This document shows positions 8,746 through 15,607 of a stretch of DNA of 50,796 nt, in pieces. The stretch is from Lachnospiraceae bacterium UBA7050 (GTDB taxonomy: Bacteria; Bacillota; Clostridia; Lachnospirales; Lachnospiraceae). The stretch spans positions 1-50,796 of the forward strand of contig DLAJ01000028.1 of NCBI GenBank assembly GCA_002493905.1, given 5' to 3'. Positions within the stretch are counted from its first letter, which is position 1, and every line of letters begins with the position of its first letter. The notes under the pieces were generated by a model. It ran no database searches. It saw only the letters and a list, made by a program, of their open reading frames with translations, and had not been told where the DNA came from. A program made the translations under genes and the position numbers.

Positions 8746-9567
8746 ATGAGAAAAAAGGACAAGCGAAAGTCCCGCATTACGATGGCGGGCATCAGTGAAA
8801 TAGGGCAAAGAGCCGATCAGCAGGACAGTATGTGGCTTTCGGGTATTCCCGCCGGATGTCCGGAACGGACAGCGTGTGGACAGCCGGACCTTATGACGGC
8901 GGAGTGCATGGGCGGGGAAAGCGCATTTGCGGTCATTGCAGACGGCATGGGCGGTTTGTCGGACGGAGCGAAGATCAGCGGTATGATCGTGCAGGGAATG
9001 GGACAGGCTTATGCAGAAAAGGAGCGGGATAAGGAGCCGGTGCATTTTTTGCAGCAGTCTCTCTGGCGCGTGAATGAGACGGTTAATCAATATCTTTTCG
9101 GAAAAGAGCCGGGCGGTTCGACCATGATCGCTGCCTATATAGAAGACCGCAGATTGTATTACTGCTCTGTGGGCGACAGCAGAATTTATCTGTGGCATAA
9201 AAAGCAGCTCTGCAGGCTGAACGTGGAACACAATTATGGACAGGAGCTTGACGGGCTTGCAAGGGAGGGCGTCATTACAGAACTGGAGGCAAAAGGGAAT
9301 CCGCGACGCGGTGCGCTGACCTGTTATATCGGTAAGGGTGTTTTAGATCAGGTGGATGGAAACGAGATTCCGATCGGACTGGAGAAAGGGGATGTGGTGC
9401 TGCTTTTGACGGACGGTGTATTCCGGACTGTTTCTGATTCGGAACTTGCACGCTGTGCAGGCAGGGAGAGCGCGGAGGATATTGCGCTTGCAATTGCCCG
9501 CGCTGTTGTCTGGGAGCAGAAACCGCGTCAGGATAATTATACGGTTGTTGCCATCCTTGTGGAGTAA
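8746..9567 (+). CDS. PP2C-family Ser/Thr protein phosphatase (Stp/PrpC-like)
   Basis: The 273-residue product has PP2C metal-site motifs FAVIADGMGGLSDG, CSVGDSRIYLW, LLLTDGVF and DNYTVVAILV, with the N-terminal GQRADQQDS replacing the usual NQD. It has no membrane segment. In bacteria such enzymes reverse phosphorylation by Hanks-type kinases; the zinc-ribbon kinase at 29176 is the only such kinase in the window. The start is unusual: the promoter at 8710-8738 places the RNA 5' end near 8745, so ATG 8746 would be almost leaderless. ATG 8782 is the alternative, but I see no ribosome binding site for it. Confidence 0.85.
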   Translation: MRKKDKRKSRITMAGISEIGQRADQQDSMWLSGIPAGCPERTACGQPDLMTAECMGGESAFAVIADGMGGLSDGAKISGMIVQGMGQAYAEKERDKEPVHFLQQSLWRVNETVNQYLFGKEPGGSTMIAAYIEDRRLYYCSVGDSRIYLWHKKQLCRLNVEHNYGQELDGLAREGVITELEAKGNPRRGALTCYIGKGVLDQVDGNEIPIGLEKGDVVLLLTDGVFRTVSDSELARCAGRESAEDIALAIARAVVWEQKPRQDNYTVVAILVE

Positions 9568-9613
9568 TATTCCTGGTGTTTACGGCGGGCGGTGAAGTTC
9601 AGCCATGCCATTC

Positions 9614-9670
9614 ATAAATTGCCGGAATGTGTTTTTTACGAATATCGAAAGCCTATTGCCGGCAATTTAT
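9614..9670. repeat. 12-bp perfect inverted repeat in an intergenic region
   Basis: ATAAATTGCCGG at 9614-9625 is the exact reverse complement of CCGGCAATTTAT at 9659-9670, with a 33-base gap. It lies between the PP2C gene and the small membrane-protein gene and has no T-run, so it may be an mRNA structure or an operator-like site. Confidence 0.55.
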
Positions 9671-9788
9671 TTTATGTCGGGCGTCCGCCTACTTGCAGAC
9701 AGGTTTCAAACGTGCTAAAATAAATGCAGTTTTGGGAGCAGAAGGCTGCTTCCTTTTTGAGAGAAATAAGAACCGGAGGGCTGTGATC

Positions 9789-10049
9789 ATGAGCTTATGG
9801 AATAAGGGAAAGAAATGGCTGTATGCGGGCGTGACCATGCTTGCGGTCATGCTGATGAATCAAATATGCGGCTGTGCGGGCGTGTTGGCAAGTGAGGGTG
9901 CGCAGGAGACGATGGATGCGCAGACGGCGTGGATTCTGGTTGGCATTATCGCAGTGGCGGTCATTGTGGCAGTCATTGTTGCGGCGGTGACATCGGTGAT
10001 TTCCGGTGTAGTCGGTGCGAAGGAAGATTCAGGAGAGCAGGACAGTTAA
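9789..10049 (+). CDS. Small membrane protein of unknown function
   Basis: The 86-residue protein has an N-terminal hydrophobic stretch that could be a signal peptide ending near VLASEG, then a second hydrophobic helix (WILVGIIAVAVIVAVIV, about residues 50-68) and an acidic tail, KEDSGEQDS. I took ATG 9789 because CCGGAGGG lies just upstream; the frame is open further 5' but without a ribosome binding site. I do not recognise the family. A terminator follows about 90 bases downstream, so it is probably monocistronic. Confidence 0.6.
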   Translation: MSLWNKGKKWLYAGVTMLAVMLMNQICGCAGVLASEGAQETMDAQTAWILVGIIAVAVIVAVIVAAVTSVISGVVGAKEDSGEQDS

Positions 10050-10141
10050 GCAGCAGGCAAAAAGCAGCGTGCGATGCCGGGAGCGCACCGCTGTCAGGCG
10101 GATGGAACGGAATGCTTTTGATGGAGCTGCGCTGGGCAGGA

Positions 10142-10188
10142 AAAGCAAGGGAGACACTTTTTATGATAAGTGACTCCCTTGCTTTTTT
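10142..10188 (+). terminator. Rho-independent terminator
   Basis: AAAGCAAGGGAG pairs perfectly with CTCCCTTGCTTT, extended inwards by CACTT/AAGTG across one mismatch, and is followed by a T-run. It ends the transcript of the small membrane-protein gene. Confidence 0.88.
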
Positions 10189-10206
10189 TGCAGCTATGTA
10201 TTGTTA

Positions 10207-10315
10207 TGCAATACGGGTTCTGCATTTTTCAGATTTTTCTGCACTTTAAGATTTTGAGGGTTCTGCATTTTTTAGAGATTTTGAGGACTCTGCAAATTTT
10301 TCAGATTTTTTCTTG
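10207..10315. repeat. Degenerate AT-rich direct repeats
   Basis: About three imperfect copies of a unit built on TTCTGCATTTTTCAGATTTT follow one another. They occupy the gene-free gap (10050-10460) between the small membrane-protein terminator and the aminotransferase gene. Apart from this and a likely promoter region for the aminotransferase I see nothing coding here. Confidence 0.45.
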
Positions 10316-10464
10316 CATACGAAGAATTCATGGTGTATGATAGGTAAGGCGTGTGCAATTGTATACAATAATGCAATGATGTATGATGCAGTCATATATA
10401 GGCACATGTAAGCCGGAAACTATGATTTTACAGAAAAAACGTAGAAGAAATGCAGGAAGGCATG

Positions 10465-11766
10465 GTGAACCAAATGAAATCTTATCGGGCGATGTTAAAG
10501 GAAGAGCTGCAGGCTCTGAAAAGCGAACTGGAGCAGCAGTTTGAAGAGGCGAAGGCAAAGGGGTTGAAACTGGATATGTCCAGAGGAAAGCCGGGACCGG
10601 CACAGCTGGACCTCAGCATGGATATGATGGACGTGCTGCATTCGGATACGGTTCTTCGGACGGAGGATGGTGTGGACTGCCGTAATTACGGTACGCTGGA
10701 CGGCATTCCCGAGGCAAAGAAGCTGATGGGAGACATGATGGGTGTGCCGGCTAAGAACGTGATTGTCTGTGGAAATGCAAGTCTGTCCATTATGTATGAT
10801 ACGGTTTCCCGTTCTATGACGCACGGTGTATGCGGAAGTACGCCATGGTGCCGGCTTAATAAGGTGAAATTTTTGTGCCCGGCGCCCGGATATGACAGAC
10901 ATTTTAAGATTACGGAGCATTTCGGCATTGAAATGATTACGATCCCGATGACGCCGCAGGGACCGGACATGGATATGGTGGAGCGCTATGTCAATACGGA
11001 TGAAACCGTAAAAGGGATCTGGTGCGTGCCCAAGTATTCCAATCCGCAGGGTTATTCCTATTCGGATGAGACCGTGAAGCGCTTTGCGGCGCTAAAACCG
11101 GCAGCGGAAGATTTTCGCATTTATTGGGACAATGCCTATGCGGTTCATCATTTATATGAAGAAAAAGATCGGCAGGACCAGATTCTGGATATTCTTGGTG
11201 AATGTGAAAAAGCGGGCAATCCCGATATCGTTTATGAATTTGCCTCCACTTCCAAAGTGACATTTTCGGGAGCGGGTGTTGCCGCGATCGCATCCTCCGA
11301 AAAGAATTTGACCGATATTAAAAAATCCATGACCATACAGACGATTGGTTATGATAAGATCAACCAGCTCCGCCATGTAAAGTATTTTGGTAATATCGAC
11401 GGCATGCATGCGCATATGATGGAGCTTGCGGGTATTATGCGCCCGAAATTTGAGGCGGTGCTTGCGGTACTGGAGCAGGAATTGTCAGGGCTTGAGATCG
11501 GGGAGTGGACAAAACCGAACGGTGGTTATTTTATTTCCTTTGAGGCGCTTGAAGGCTGTGCCGCAGCCATTGTCGGGAAATGCCGCGAAGCGGGCGTCGT
11601 GCTGACGGATGCCGGGGCAACCTATCCGTATGGAAAAGATCCGCGTGACAGCAATATCCGTATTGCGCCCTCGTTTCCGACGACGGAGGAAATGAAGGAG
11701 ACTGCAAAACTGTTTGCGCTGTGCGTCAAGCTTGTGAGCGTACAAAAACTGCTTGCTTCTTTCTGA
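10465..11766 (+). CDS. PLP-dependent class I aminotransferase (MocR-like aspartate aminotransferase type)
   Basis: The protein, about 433 residues, is a fold-type I aminotransferase. The PLP lysine lies in FASTSKVTFSGAG (about residue 260), with WDNAYAVHH carrying the conserved Asp and Tyr upstream. The N-terminal signature MSRGKPGPAQLDLS and the length match the Aminotran_MocR group, which includes aspartate aminotransferases. The substrate cannot be read from sequence. The start is uncertain: AGGAAGG at 10454-10460 suits GTG 10465 better than ATG 10462 (too close), and ATG 10474 and ATG 10450 are other options. Confidence 0.85.
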   Translation: MNQMKSYRAMLKEELQALKSELEQQFEEAKAKGLKLDMSRGKPGPAQLDLSMDMMDVLHSDTVLRTEDGVDCRNYGTLDGIPEAKKLMGDMMGVPAKNVIVCGNASLSIMYDTVSRSMTHGVCGSTPWCRLNKVKFLCPAPGYDRHFKITEHFGIEMITIPMTPQGPDMDMVERYVNTDETVKGIWCVPKYSNPQGYSYSDETVKRFAALKPAAEDFRIYWDNAYAVHHLYEEKDRQDQILDILGECEKAGNPDIVYEFASTSKVTFSGAGVAAIASSEKNLTDIKKSMTIQTIGYDKINQLRHVKYFGNIDGMHAHMMELAGIMRPKFEAVLAVLEQELSGLEIGEWTKPNGGYFISFEALEGCAAAIVGKCREAGVVLTDAGATYPYGKDPRDSNIRIAPSFPTTEEMKETAKLFALCVKLVSVQKLLASF

Positions 11767-11811
11767 AGGGATGAGGAAGCGGCTGCCGCATGCACGGGTG
11801 GAAAAGCGGCC

Positions 11812-11856
11812 GGCAGCAGCCGGGTATTGGCAGTTGGATATTGGCAGCCGGATACC
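11812..11856. repeat. Short tandem repeat upstream of the Nudix gene
   Basis: Three imperfect 14-15-base units of the form GGCAGYYGGATATT are arranged head to tail just ahead of the Nudix gene. They may be simple slippage products. Confidence 0.4.
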
Positions 11857-11885
11857 GGACTGCTAAAGGAAAGCGGAGGATAACG

Positions 11886-12419
11886 ATGCAGGAGTGGAAA
11901 CGCTTAAAAAGAGAGCTGGTTTACGAGGGCTCTATTATCAAATATTACAGGGATACGGTGCAGGTGCCGAACGGCAATGTTGTAGAATGGGATTTCATCG
12001 GACACAATGGGGCGGCGGCGGTCGTGCCGGTGACGGAGGACGGAAAGATTCTGATGGTGCGCCAGTACCGGAATGCGCTTGACCGGATGACGCTGGAAAT
12101 TCCGGCGGGCGGCTTAAACGGTGCAGATGAGCCGACCATAACTGCAGCGGCCAGGGAACTGGAAGAGGAAACAGGTTATTGCAGCAAAGAGCTTTCGTTC
12201 CTGATCAGCCTAAATACGACGGTTGCATTCTGCAATGAAAAAATTGATGTGTATGTCGCAAGGAACCTGACTGCTTCGCATCAGCATCTGGACGAAGATG
12301 AGTTCATTGATGTTGTGGCAATGGATGTGGAAGAACTGACGAAGATGATCTATGAAGGAAAGCTGATGGACTCAAAGACCGTGGCGGCAATTCTGGCGTA
12401 CCGGAGCCGTTACTGTTAA
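11886..12419 (+). CDS. nudF: Nudix hydrolase, ADP-ribose pyrophosphatase type
   Basis: The 177-residue protein has a full Nudix box from GGLNGADEP to AARELEEETGY (about 78-101), the metal-binding signature of pyrophosphohydrolases. The sequence before the box (VVPVTEDGKILMVRQYRNA, then EIPAGG) is typical of ADP-ribose pyrophosphatases, which cleave ADP-ribose to AMP and ribose 5-phosphate. GCGGAGG precedes ATG 11886. The following order, a SpoIIM-like gene and then xerD, resembles the Bacillus subtilis nudF-spoIIM-fur-xerD region, which supports the name. Confidence 0.88.
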   Translation: MQEWKRLKRELVYEGSIIKYYRDTVQVPNGNVVEWDFIGHNGAAAVVPVTEDGKILMVRQYRNALDRMTLEIPAGGLNGADEPTITAAARELEEETGYCSKELSFLISLNTTVAFCNEKIDVYVARNLTASHQHLDEDEFIDVVAMDVEELTKMIYEGKLMDSKTVAAILAYRSRYC

Positions 12420-12500
12420 ACGGCATAAAAACACGGCGTGAGAGAATGTCCGCATGATACGGCTCATATAATATAAAAATGAGCTGTGGGAGCGGGAATT

Positions 12501-13082
12501 ATGAGAGAAAAAGAAAGGGAACGTCTCGCATTGTTCGGCGGGCTTGTTCCCTTTTTGATTGGTTTTTTTGCAGGTATTACACTGTTTGTGTTTGGCAGAA
12601 CATGGTTCTTGGGGAGTGGAAGCCTGATGGGGGCGGGGCGTACACATTATATCGGATATTTGGACATTCATAAAAACCGCCTGTTTTTTTATGTACTCGG
12701 ACTTCGTATGCGGACGGTTGTACTTATGCTGCTTTTGTCCGCAGCGCCGTTTGGACACTGGGTTCGTCATGGGTATAAGACGTGGTATGGCTTTTGCTTT
12801 GGCATGATCTTAACGGCGTCCTATGCCGTGTATGGCGTCAAGGGGCTGTGGCTGGTGTGTGTCTGCCTGTTTCCGCAGATATTGCTATATATTCCTGCAT
12901 TTGTATTATTGTGCCGCATATCGGAGAGAATCAACGGGCTGCATACAGGCGGCTACGGGGCGGCGGGAGTCAGACAACTGCTGGCAGGAGTCGGGGTCGT
13001 TCTTTTTTTGACGCTGGCGGGCTGTCTGGCGGAAGGATATGTCAATTCTGTAATTGTTATGAAAATGTTAAAAAATTTTTAA
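12501..13082 (+). CDS. spoIIM: Stage II sporulation protein M-like membrane protein
   Basis: The 193-residue protein has about five hydrophobic segments and ends in GCLAEGYVNSVIVMKMLKNF, very like the C-terminus of SpoIIM. SpoIIM belongs to the DMP complex that remodels peptidoglycan during engulfment. Its position between a Nudix gene and xerD matches SpoIIM synteny in Bacillus. I took ATG 12501, preceded by GGAGCGGG. Identification rests on the C-terminal motif, topology, size and neighbours; a generic membrane protein is the alternative. Confidence 0.7.
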   Translation: MREKERERLALFGGLVPFLIGFFAGITLFVFGRTWFLGSGSLMGAGRTHYIGYLDIHKNRLFFYVLGLRMRTVVLMLLLSAAPFGHWVRHGYKTWYGFCFGMILTASYAVYGVKGLWLVCVCLFPQILLYIPAFVLLCRISERINGLHTGGYGAAGVRQLLAGVGVVLFLTLAGCLAEGYVNSVIVMKMLKNF

Positions 13083-13186
13083 GCCGCAATAGCTAGATGT
13101 GGTAGACATAATTGCAGGATATTCCGATATGTGGTAGTTTTGTCGAAAGGGGATAAAAATGCCCCGAAAACGGTTAAAAATTGCGA

Positions 13187-13215
13187 TTGCTTTTCTTAAA
13201 AATTATGATTATAAT
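13187..13215 (+). promoter_or_regulatory. Sigma-A-type promoter of xerD
   Basis: TTGCTT (13187-13192) and TATAAT (13210-13215) are 17 bases apart. The predicted RNA start near 13222 excludes the longer in-frame ORF from 13159 and supports ATG 13273. Confidence 0.65.
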
Positions 13216-13272
13216 AGTGCGTGGACACGCTTTTTGATTAACATAAATGTTTTGAGGGTGGCACGCTGGTAC

Positions 13273-14157
13273 ATGAAGGATGAAATCGGGCAGTTTATCG
13301 AATATCTGCATAATGTAAAAAAAACCTCCAATAATACGGAGATGTCATATCGGAGGGATTTGAACAAGGTGCAGGCGTATCTGACCGCCCGTGGTGTGAC
13401 GGATGTGAAGCAGGTGAGCAGTCAGATGCTCGAGGACTACGTGGATGACTTAAGGCAGCAGAATTTTGCACCTGCGAGCGTTTCACGCAACATCGCGTCG
13501 ATCAAGGCCTTTTTTCATTATCTGGTGAATGAGGGAAAAATAGAGGACGATGTTTCCGTTCCGCTGAAGGCTCCCCGGCTGGAAAAGAAGCTGCCGGGCA
13601 TTATGTCGATGGACGAAGTGGTGCGGCTGTTGGAACAGCCGAAGGGAAATGCCCCGAAAGAAGTTCGTGACAGAGCGATGCTGGAGCTTTTATATGCGAC
13701 CGGAATCCGTGTTACGGAACTGATTACCTTGAAGCTGAGCGACTTAAATATGCCGATGAACTATATTATCTGCCGGGACCGTAATAAGGAGCGGATCATT
13801 CCGTTCGGGACGGCGGCAAGGGAAGCACTTGCCAGATATTTATCGGGGGCAAGGGATGCTTTGGTGAAAGAAACGTCGTTTGATACACTTTTTGTGAACT
13901 GTTCAGGGGAGCCCATGAGCAGGCAGGGATTTTGGAAATTGATAAAGTCCTATACGAAAAAAGCAGGTATTACGGCTGATATTACGCCTCATACGCTGCG
14001 CCATTCCTTTGCGGCGCACCTTGTGGAAAACGGTGCGGATTTAAGAAGCGTGCAGGAGATGCTGGGACATTCCGACATTTCCACGACGCAGATTTATGCC
14101 AATATGACACACAAGCACTTACGGGAAGTGTATGCAAAAGCACATCCGAGGGTCTAA
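13273..14157 (+). CDS. xerD: Site-specific tyrosine recombinase XerD
   Basis: XerD resolves chromosome dimers at dif together with XerC. The 294-residue protein has the SAM-like N-terminal core-binding domain (about 1-85) and the catalytic domain. The first active-site arginine is in YATGIRVTELITL, the HxxR box is HTLRHSFAAHL, and MLGHSDISTTQIYAN carries the later His and the nucleophilic Tyr. Length and arrangement are normal for XerD. ATG 13273 follows GAGGGTGG. It has its own promoter and terminator. Confidence 0.92.
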   Translation: MKDEIGQFIEYLHNVKKTSNNTEMSYRRDLNKVQAYLTARGVTDVKQVSSQMLEDYVDDLRQQNFAPASVSRNIASIKAFFHYLVNEGKIEDDVSVPLKAPRLEKKLPGIMSMDEVVRLLEQPKGNAPKEVRDRAMLELLYATGIRVTELITLKLSDLNMPMNYIICRDRNKERIIPFGTAAREALARYLSGARDALVKETSFDTLFVNCSGEPMSRQGFWKLIKSYTKKAGITADITPHTLRHSFAAHLVENGADLRSVQEMLGHSDISTTQIYANMTHKHLREVYAKAHPRV

Positions 14158-14163
14158 AAAAGA

Positions 14164-14189
14164 CTTTCGCTGATGCGAAAGTCTTTCGA
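14164..14189 (+). terminator. Rho-independent terminator of xerD
   Basis: GACTTTCGC and GCGAAAGTC form a perfect 9-bp stem with a TGAT loop immediately after the xerD stop codon, followed by a short T-rich stretch. Confidence 0.7.
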
Positions 14190-14193
14190 AGAA

Positions 14194-14262
14194 ATGCCGA
14201 AGGCATTTCTTCTGGAACGCCGAAGGCATTTCTTCTGGAACGCCGAAGGCATTTCTTCGATC
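14194..14262. repeat. Three tandem 23-bp self-complementary repeats
   Basis: Units at 14194-14216, 14217-14239 and 14240-14262 share CGCCGAAGGCATTTCTTC. Within and between units GAAATGCC can pair with GGCATTTC, so several alternative hairpins are possible. They follow the xerD terminator. Confidence 0.8.
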
Positions 14263-14275
14263 ATTAGGAAAATGG

Positions 14276-14328
14276 AACTGCCCGCCAGAAGTCAGGCACA
14301 AGCTATGGCTTTTGACGGGCAGTTTTTT
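14276..14328 (+). terminator. Hairpin with T-run between convergent xerD and DAHP synthase genes
   Basis: AACTGCCCG (14276-14284) pairs with CGGGCAGTT (14316-14324), followed by a T-run on the plus strand. It backs up termination of plus-strand transcripts just before the convergent gene's stop codon. Confidence 0.65.
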
Positions 14329-15355
14329 ATAACAATTCTGCAATATCATAAATCAGACGTTCTGATTCCTTCCAGCCAAGGCATGGATCAGTGATGGATT
14401 TTCCGTAGATGCCGCCGCCGATTTTCTGGCACCCCGGCTCGATATAGCTTTCCACCATAACACCTTTGACGAGTTTTCGGATATCATTGTTCAGCCTGCG
14501 GCTGTGCAGCACTTCCTTGACGATGCGCACCTGCTGTTCATATTTTTTGCCTGAATTATTATGATTTGAGTCAATGATACAGGCAGGGTTCCGCAGATCG
14601 CGCTCCTGATACATTTCAAAAAGGCGGTTCAGGTCTTCGTAGTGATAATTCGGCGTACTGTTTCCGTTTTTGCTTACGGAGCCGCGGAGTACGGTGTGTG
14701 CGAGCGGATTGCCGGAAGTCGATACCTCATAGCCGCGGTAAACAAACGAGTGCGGCTGCTGGGCGGCGTAGACGGAATTGAGCATGACGCTGAAATCTCC
14801 GCTCGTTGGATTTTTCATGCCGGAGGCAACGTCGAAACCGCTTACAGTCAGACGGTGCTGCTGGTCTTCAACGCTTCTTGCACCGATTGCAACATAGGAG
14901 AGCACGTCCTCCACATATCCCCAGTTTTCGGGATAGAGCATTTCGTCAGCGGCGGTAAGTCCTGACTCTTCGATTGCCCGCAGATGCATTCTGCGCACAG
15001 CGATCAGCCCCTGAAGAAAGTCCTCCTTTTTTTGGGGATCGGGCTGGCTGGCAATGCCTTTATAGCCGTCTCCGGTCGTGCGCGGTTTGTTCGTATAAAT
15101 GCGGGGAACCAGCATCAGTTTATCGCCTACGCGTTCGGAAAGAGCCGCCAGGCGGTTGACATAATCACATACTGAATCCTCATTATCTGCCGAGCAGGGA
15201 CCGATGATCACTAGAAAACGGTCTGATCTGCCTGTGATAATATCTGCAATTTCCCTGTCGCGCGTCTGCTTTAAGCCGGCATAATGAGCCGGAAGCGGAT
15301 ATTCCTCCCGAATCTGCGCGGGGGTGGGGAGTAAACGCTCAAATGTGAAACCCAT
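14327..15355 (-). CDS. aroF: 3-deoxy-7-phosphoheptulonate (DAHP) synthase, class I alpha
   Basis: This enzyme joins phosphoenolpyruvate and erythrose 4-phosphate in the first step of aromatic amino acid synthesis. The 342-residue protein has the class I AroFGH motifs: FLVIIGPCSADNE, MLVPRIYTNKPRTT, SGMKNPTSGDF, CIIDSNHNNSGKKYEQQ and VMVESYIEPGCQ. Length is typical and no extra regulatory domain is present. AGGAGA lies ahead of the ATG. The gene is transcribed alone from a promoter at 15435-15463 with a leader of about 70 nt; I see no T-box or obvious attenuator in that leader. Which of aroF/G/H it corresponds to cannot be told. Confidence 0.93.
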   Translation of the reverse strand: MGFTFERLLPTPAQIREEYPLPAHYAGLKQTRDREIADIITGRSDRFLVIIGPCSADNEDSVCDYVNRLAALSERVGDKLMLVPRIYTNKPRTTGDGYKGIASQPDPQKKEDFLQGLIAVRRMHLRAIEESGLTAADEMLYPENWGYVEDVLSYVAIGARSVEDQQHRLTVSGFDVASGMKNPTSGDFSVMLNSVYAAQQPHSFVYRGYEVSTSGNPLAHTVLRGSVSKNGNSTPNYHYEDLNRLFEMYQERDLRNPACIIDSNHNNSGKKYEQQVRIVKEVLHSRRLNNDIRKLVKGVMVESYIEPGCQKIGGGIYGKSITDPCLGWKESERLIYDIAELL

Positions 15356-15434
15356 GATGATTCTCCTGTCTGTAGCTGGATTTTATTCTGCAGGACCCGG
15401 TATAAAGTCCGCAAAGCACTCGAAAAACAGGACA

Positions 15435-15463
15435 ATTATATACGAAAACGTGCGATTGTGCAA
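15435..15463 (-). promoter_or_regulatory. Sigma-A-type promoter of the DAHP synthase gene
   Basis: Read on the minus strand, TTGCAC (15463-15458) and TATAAT (15440-15435) are 17 bases apart. The start point would be near 15428. Confidence 0.7.
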
Positions 15464-15510
15464 GACCTGGCGAAAAAACGGAAAATATGATAAAAAACGG
15501 ATAGAATCAG

Positions 15511-15539
15511 TTGCGTTTTTGTGAATAAAGTACTATTAT
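15511..15539 (+). promoter_or_regulatory. Sigma-A-type promoter of the sensor-GGDEF gene
   Basis: TTGCGT (15511-15516) and TATTAT (15534-15539) are 17 bases apart. The start point near 15546 leaves a leader of about 60 nt before ATG 15608. It is divergent from the DAHP synthase promoter. Confidence 0.6.
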
Positions 15540-15607
15540 TATAACAGGACAGGTTGCATAGAATTGTAAAATATGGTACGATAGTCACAGAAAAGAGGGT
15601 GCTAGTT

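Noticed and set aside
14194..14262. Possible CRISPR array
   Set aside because: Units are 23 bp with no variable spacers and no cas genes in the window; it is a simple tandem repeat.
15356..15430. T-box or tryptophan/tyrosine attenuator ahead of the DAHP synthase gene
   Set aside because: The leader is only about 70 nt, with no T-box sequence and no leader peptide rich in aromatic codons.
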